From Agromyces sp. H66 (GTDB lineage Bacteria; Actinomycetota; Actinomycetes; Actinomycetales; Microbacteriaceae): a DNA stretch of 64,000 bases. The DNA lies in NCBI RefSeq assembly GCF_004959775.1, contig NZ_SJZG01000014.1, positions 1-64,000 of the forward strand. The letters run 5' to 3'. Within the stretch, counting starts at the first letter, position 1; every line of letters begins with the position of its first letter. This document shows, piece by piece, positions 61,572 to 64,000 of this stretch. Both the position numbers and the translations under genes were made by a program. Below the pieces are notes generated by a model. The model saw only the letters and a list, made by a program, of their open reading frames with translations, had not been told where the DNA came from and searched no databases.

Positions 61572-62762
61572 TCAGACGGCCTCGAGCACGCTCACGTAGT
61601 TCGCGATCGCCACGCCGCCCATGTTGTGCACGACGCCACGGCGCGCGCCCGGGAGCTGGAGCGCCCCGGCCGAGCCCGTCAGCTGCATGGCGGCGATGAC
61701 GTGCTGCGACACGCCCGTTGCACCCACCGGATGCCCCTTGGCCTTCAGCCCGCCCGAGACGTTCACCGGCAGGCGGCCGTCGCGGTACACCCAGCCCTCC
61801 TCGACGGCACGCGCGCCGTCGCCGGCGGGGGCGAGGCCGATCGCCTCGTAGACGAGCAGTTCGGCGATGGTGAAGCAGTCGTGCACCTCGGCGAAGTCGA
61901 GGTCGTCGAGGCCGACCCCCGACATCTCGGTCGCGCGCTGCCACGCGAGGCGCGTGCCGGCGAAGGCGATCGGGTCGCGACGAGCCGCAGGCGCGTAGTC
62001 GTTTGCGGCGCCGAACCCGGCCAGGCGCACGGGCGGCGTGATCGCGGCGGAGGAGGGGCTCGTCGTGATGACGAGCGCAGCAGCCCCGTCGGAGATAGGC
62101 GAGCAGTCGGTGCGGCGGAGGGGCGCGTCGATCAACGGGTTCCGCTCCGAGACCGTGCGGCAGAACTCCACGCCGAGGTCCTTGCGCAGTTGCGCGTACG
62201 GGTTGTCGACCCCGTTGCGGTGGTTCTTCGCGGCGATCGATCCGAGCACGTCGCCCACCGGGCCGTGTCGTTCCTCGTAGGTCCGGGCGACCTCGGCGAA
62301 CAGCCCCGTGAAGCCGGTGCGCGAAGGTCGCCCGGCCCAGTCGTAGTCGGCGCCGAGCAGGGCCGATCCCACCACGTCGGCTCCGGCATCCGTCATCTTC
62401 TCGGCTCCGATCACGAGCACGTTCCGGGCCGTGCCGGCGAGCAGGGACTTCACGCCCTGCTGGAACGCCGCGGAGCCCGAGGCGCACGCGTTCTCGACGC
62501 GGGACGCGGGAACGCCGTGCAGCTCGTCGGAGATCTGCAGCGCGAGCGACGACGGGAACGCGTGCGCGACCATCCCGGCGTTGTACTGCCCGAAGACGAT
62601 CTCGTCGATGTCGCGCGGCTCGAGCCCGGCCGCCGCGATCGCGTCGCGCCCGACCCCGACGACGAGGCTCTCGAGCGTCTCGTCCTCGAGCTTGCCGAAC
62701 CGACTGTGCCCCCACCCGGTGATGAGGATGTCGCGGCCGAACCGCTCCTCGACTCCGCTCAT
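61572..62762 (-). CDS. Thiolase-family acetyl-CoA acetyltransferase
   Basis: The 396-residue thiolase-like enzyme has the nucleophile in [14 protein letters not shown] (Cys near residue 91), [17 protein letters not shown] with the conserved His, and [19 protein letters not shown] at the C-terminus. The sequence is closer to SCP-x/acetyl-CoA acetyltransferase-like thiolases than to FadA. The ATG overlaps the stop of the CoA-transferase beta gene (ATGA). It probably cleaves a 3-ketoacyl-CoA made available by the CoA-transferase. Confidence 0.92.
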   Translation of the reverse strand: MSGVEERFGRDILITGWGHSRFGKLEDETLESLVVGVGRDAIAAAGLEPRDIDEIVFGQYNAGMVAHAFPSSLALQISDELHGVPASRVENACASGSAAFQQGVKSLLAGTARNVLVIGAEKMTDAGADVVGSALLGADYDWAGRPSRTGFTGLFAEVARTYEERHGPVGDVLGSIAAKNHRNGVDNPYAQLRKDLGVEFCRTVSERNPLIDAPLRRTDCSPISDGAAALVITTSPSSAAITPPVRLAGFGAANDYAPAARRDPIAFAGTRLAWQRATEMSGVGLDDLDFAEVHDCFTIAELLVYEAIGLAPAGDGARAVEEGWVYRDGRLPVNVSGGLKAKGHPVGATGVSQHVIAAMQLTGSAGALQLPGARRGVVHNMGGVAIANYVSVLEAV

Positions 62763-63412
62763 GCCGCGACCTCCGCCTCGAGCTCGACGCGGAACTCCGC
62801 GCCGGTGGTCGCACGCAGGTCGTCGACGGCGACCCCCGGCGCGAGTCGCCGGAGCGTGAGGCCATCGGGCTCGACGTCGAACACGGCCAGGTCGCTGATG
62901 ATGCGGTCGACGACGCCCTTGCCGGTCAACGGCAGGCTGCACTCGCGCACGATCTTGGGGCTCCCGTCCTTGGCCACGTGCTCCGTGAGCACGATCACCC
63001 GCGGCGCGCCGGCGACGAGGTCCATGGCGCCGCCCATGCCCTTGACCATCTTGCCCGGGATCGTCCAGTTCGCGAGGTCGCCCGCACCCGACACCTCCAT
63101 CGCGCCGAGGATCGCCTTGGCGACGTGGCCGCCGCGGATCATGGCGAACGACGTGGCCGAGTCGAAGATGCTGCTCCCGGGCAGGAGCGTGACCGTCTGC
63201 TTGCCGGCGTTGATGAGGTCGGCGTCGACCTCCTCCTCGGTGGGGTACGGCCCCATGCCGAGGATCCCGTTCTCGCTCTGCAGCACGACCCGCACGCCGT
63301 CGGGAAGGTTGTTGGCGACGAGGGTCGGGATGCCGATCCCGAGGTTCACGTAGTCGCCGTCGTGCAGTTCGGAGGCCGCTATGGCGGCCATCTCGTCACG
63401 CGTCCATGGCAT
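62759..63412 (-). CDS. 3-oxoacid CoA-transferase subunit B
   Basis: The 217-residue family I CoA-transferase beta subunit has [14 protein letters not shown], catalytic Glu in [14 protein letters not shown] (about residue 46), [17 protein letters not shown] and [23 protein letters not shown] precedes the ATG. It works with the alpha subunit encoded upstream and transfers CoA from succinyl- or acetyl-CoA to a 3-oxoacid such as acetoacetate or 3-oxoadipate. Clustering with thiolase resembles both pcaIJ-pcaF and scoAB-thiolase layouts, so the substrate is open. Confidence 0.92.
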   Translation of the reverse strand: MPWTRDEMAAIAASELHDGDYVNLGIGIPTLVANNLPDGVRVVLQSENGILGMGPYPTEEEVDADLINAGKQTVTLLPGSSIFDSATSFAMIRGGHVAKAILGAMEVSGAGDLANWTIPGKMVKGMGGAMDLVAGAPRVIVLTEHVAKDGSPKIVRECSLPLTGKGVVDRIISDLAVFDVEPDGLTLRRLAPGVAVDDLRATTGAEFRVELEAEVAA

Positions 63413-63475
63413 CGGGGCCTCCTGGGGTCGTGTTCGTCGTCGTCGGTCGTCGGGGGGTCGTGGTGGGTCGCCGGG

Positions 63476-64000
63476 TCACGCGGCGGCGAGCCGCACGGTG
63501 CGCTGCTCGATGTCCTTCACGCGTTCGCGCGCCTGCACGAGCCGTTGCACGAATACACCGGGCGTCACGATGTGGTCAGGGTGGAGCCGGCCGGCGTCGA
63601 CGATATGCTCCGCCTCGGCGATCGTGAGCCGCCCGGCCGTTGCGACGAGCGGATTGAAGTTGCGCGCGGTGTACCGGTACACGAGGTTGCCGTCGGTGTC
63701 GGCCGTGTGCGCGTGCACGAGCGCGACATCGGCCCGGATGCCGCGTTCGAGCACGTACGTGTCGCCGTCGAACTCGGCGTGCGGCTTGCCCTCGGCGACC
63801 TGGGTGCCGACTCCGGTCTTCGTGTAGAAGGCCGGGATGCCGGCGCCGCCCGCGCGGAGACGCTCGGCGAGGGTGCCCTGCGGCGTGAACTCCACCTCGA
63901 GGCGGCCGGCGAGGAACTGCTCGGCGAACAGCTTGTTCTCGCCGACGTAGGAGGCGACGACCCTGCTGACCTGGCCCGTCTCGAGCAGCAGCCCGAGCCC
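63476..64000 (-). CDS. 3-oxoacid CoA-transferase subunit A (5' end beyond window)
   Basis: This is a partial gene: 174 codons are present and the start lies past the window end. The reading frame enters as GLGLLLETGQVSRVVASYVG then ENKLFAEQFLAGRLEVEFTP, and continues with TLAERLRAGGAGIPAFYTKTG, DVALVHAHTADTDGNLVY and AEHIVDAGRLHPDHIVTPGVFV, all typical of CoA-transferase alpha subunits. The stop is 63 bp before the beta subunit start, so the two are co-transcribed. Confidence 0.92.
   Translation of the reverse strand, partial: GLGLLLETGQVSRVVASYVGENKLFAEQFLAGRLEVEFTPQGTLAERLRAGGAGIPAFYTKTGVGTQVAEGKPHAEFDGDTYVLERGIRADVALVHAHTADTDGNLVYRYTARNFNPLVATAGRLTIAEAEHIVDAGRLHPDHIVTPGVFVQRLVQARERVKDIEQRTVRLAAA

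Noticed and set aside
1..64000. tRNA, rRNA, transposase or prophage genes
   Set aside because: No cloverleaf, ribosomal RNA stretch, transposase motif or phage structural gene was recognised on either strand; a dedicated search was not possible.

Overview
The window is a gene-dense, high-GC (about 71%) chromosomal segment of an actinobacterium. Codon use, leaderless starts with TANNNT boxes 6-8 nt upstream of the start codon, a PspC-domain sensor kinase, ECF42/YCII and lysG-lysE pairs, and HadA/HadB-like dehydratases beside murB all suggest Microbacteriaceae, perhaps Agromyces-like. Family-level placement is inference. No rRNA, tRNA, CRISPR array, transposase or phage module was recognised, so this looks like ordinary chromosome with several accessory metabolic blocks.

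Layout. 1-4.1 kb: two abnormally short YCII genes, a LysG/LysE exporter pair, and a full YCII gene coupled to an ECF42-type sigma factor; both YCII loci carry the same TGTCGA-17-CGTC promoter. 4.1-7.7 kb: an ABC-2 exporter with its own DesK/DesR-like two-component system and a 16-bp palindrome upstream. 7.8-11.2 kb: a PAP2-diacylglycerol kinase fusion and an acyl-CoA ligase. 11.2-15.2 kb: PspC sensor kinase and regulator, divergent from a PspC membrane protein. 15.2-18.4 kb: murB, two MaoC-like dehydratase subunits, a DUF937 protein, and a striking tandem array of 8-bp units. 18.5-24.4 kb: a GABA-utilisation operon (gabT, glutamate dehydrogenase, gabD) divergent from a PucR regulator.

24.4-35.3 kb: PadR/SnoaL pair, DUF1918, SGNH hydrolase, zinc-finger FBP protein, bile-acid:sodium symporter family protein, an orphan PstS, a cysteine-desulfurase-like enzyme coupled to an LLM monooxygenase, a Stealth-family capsule phosphotransferase and a metallophosphoesterase. 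35.4-39.7 kb: a Pro-rich membrane protein, DEAD-box helicase, 54-residue membrane peptide, aldo/keto reductase and a cysteine-free HesB-like protein. 39.8-45.7 kb: a rhamnose-type ABC importer with a LacI regulator, a clear promoter and a perfect operator.

45.7-54.2 kb: folD, a DUF1932 dehydrogenase overlapping a PabB-type chorismate enzyme, MarR, then a redox cluster (Nfu-like CxxC protein, thioredoxin reductase, thioredoxin) bracketed by two IclR regulators and an ACMSD-like amidohydrolase. 54.3-59 kb: a b-type cytochrome with a long repeat-bearing N-terminus directly behind etfB-etfA, followed by an acyl-CoA dehydrogenase; I infer that electrons pass from acyl-CoA through ETF to this membrane cytochrome and the quinone pool. 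59-64 kb: a GH15 glucoamylase/trehalase-like enzyme, a decayed MerR gene that keeps an intact MerR-type promoter, and a thiolase with two CoA-transferase subunits, the last cut by the window end.

The items most worth following are the ETF-cytochrome unit with four LRRGLPR-type repeats, the ECF42 regulon with core-deleted YCII paralogs, the IclR-thioredoxin cluster, the 8-bp two-letter tandem array, and the roughly tenfold excess of the heptamer GGATGCC.
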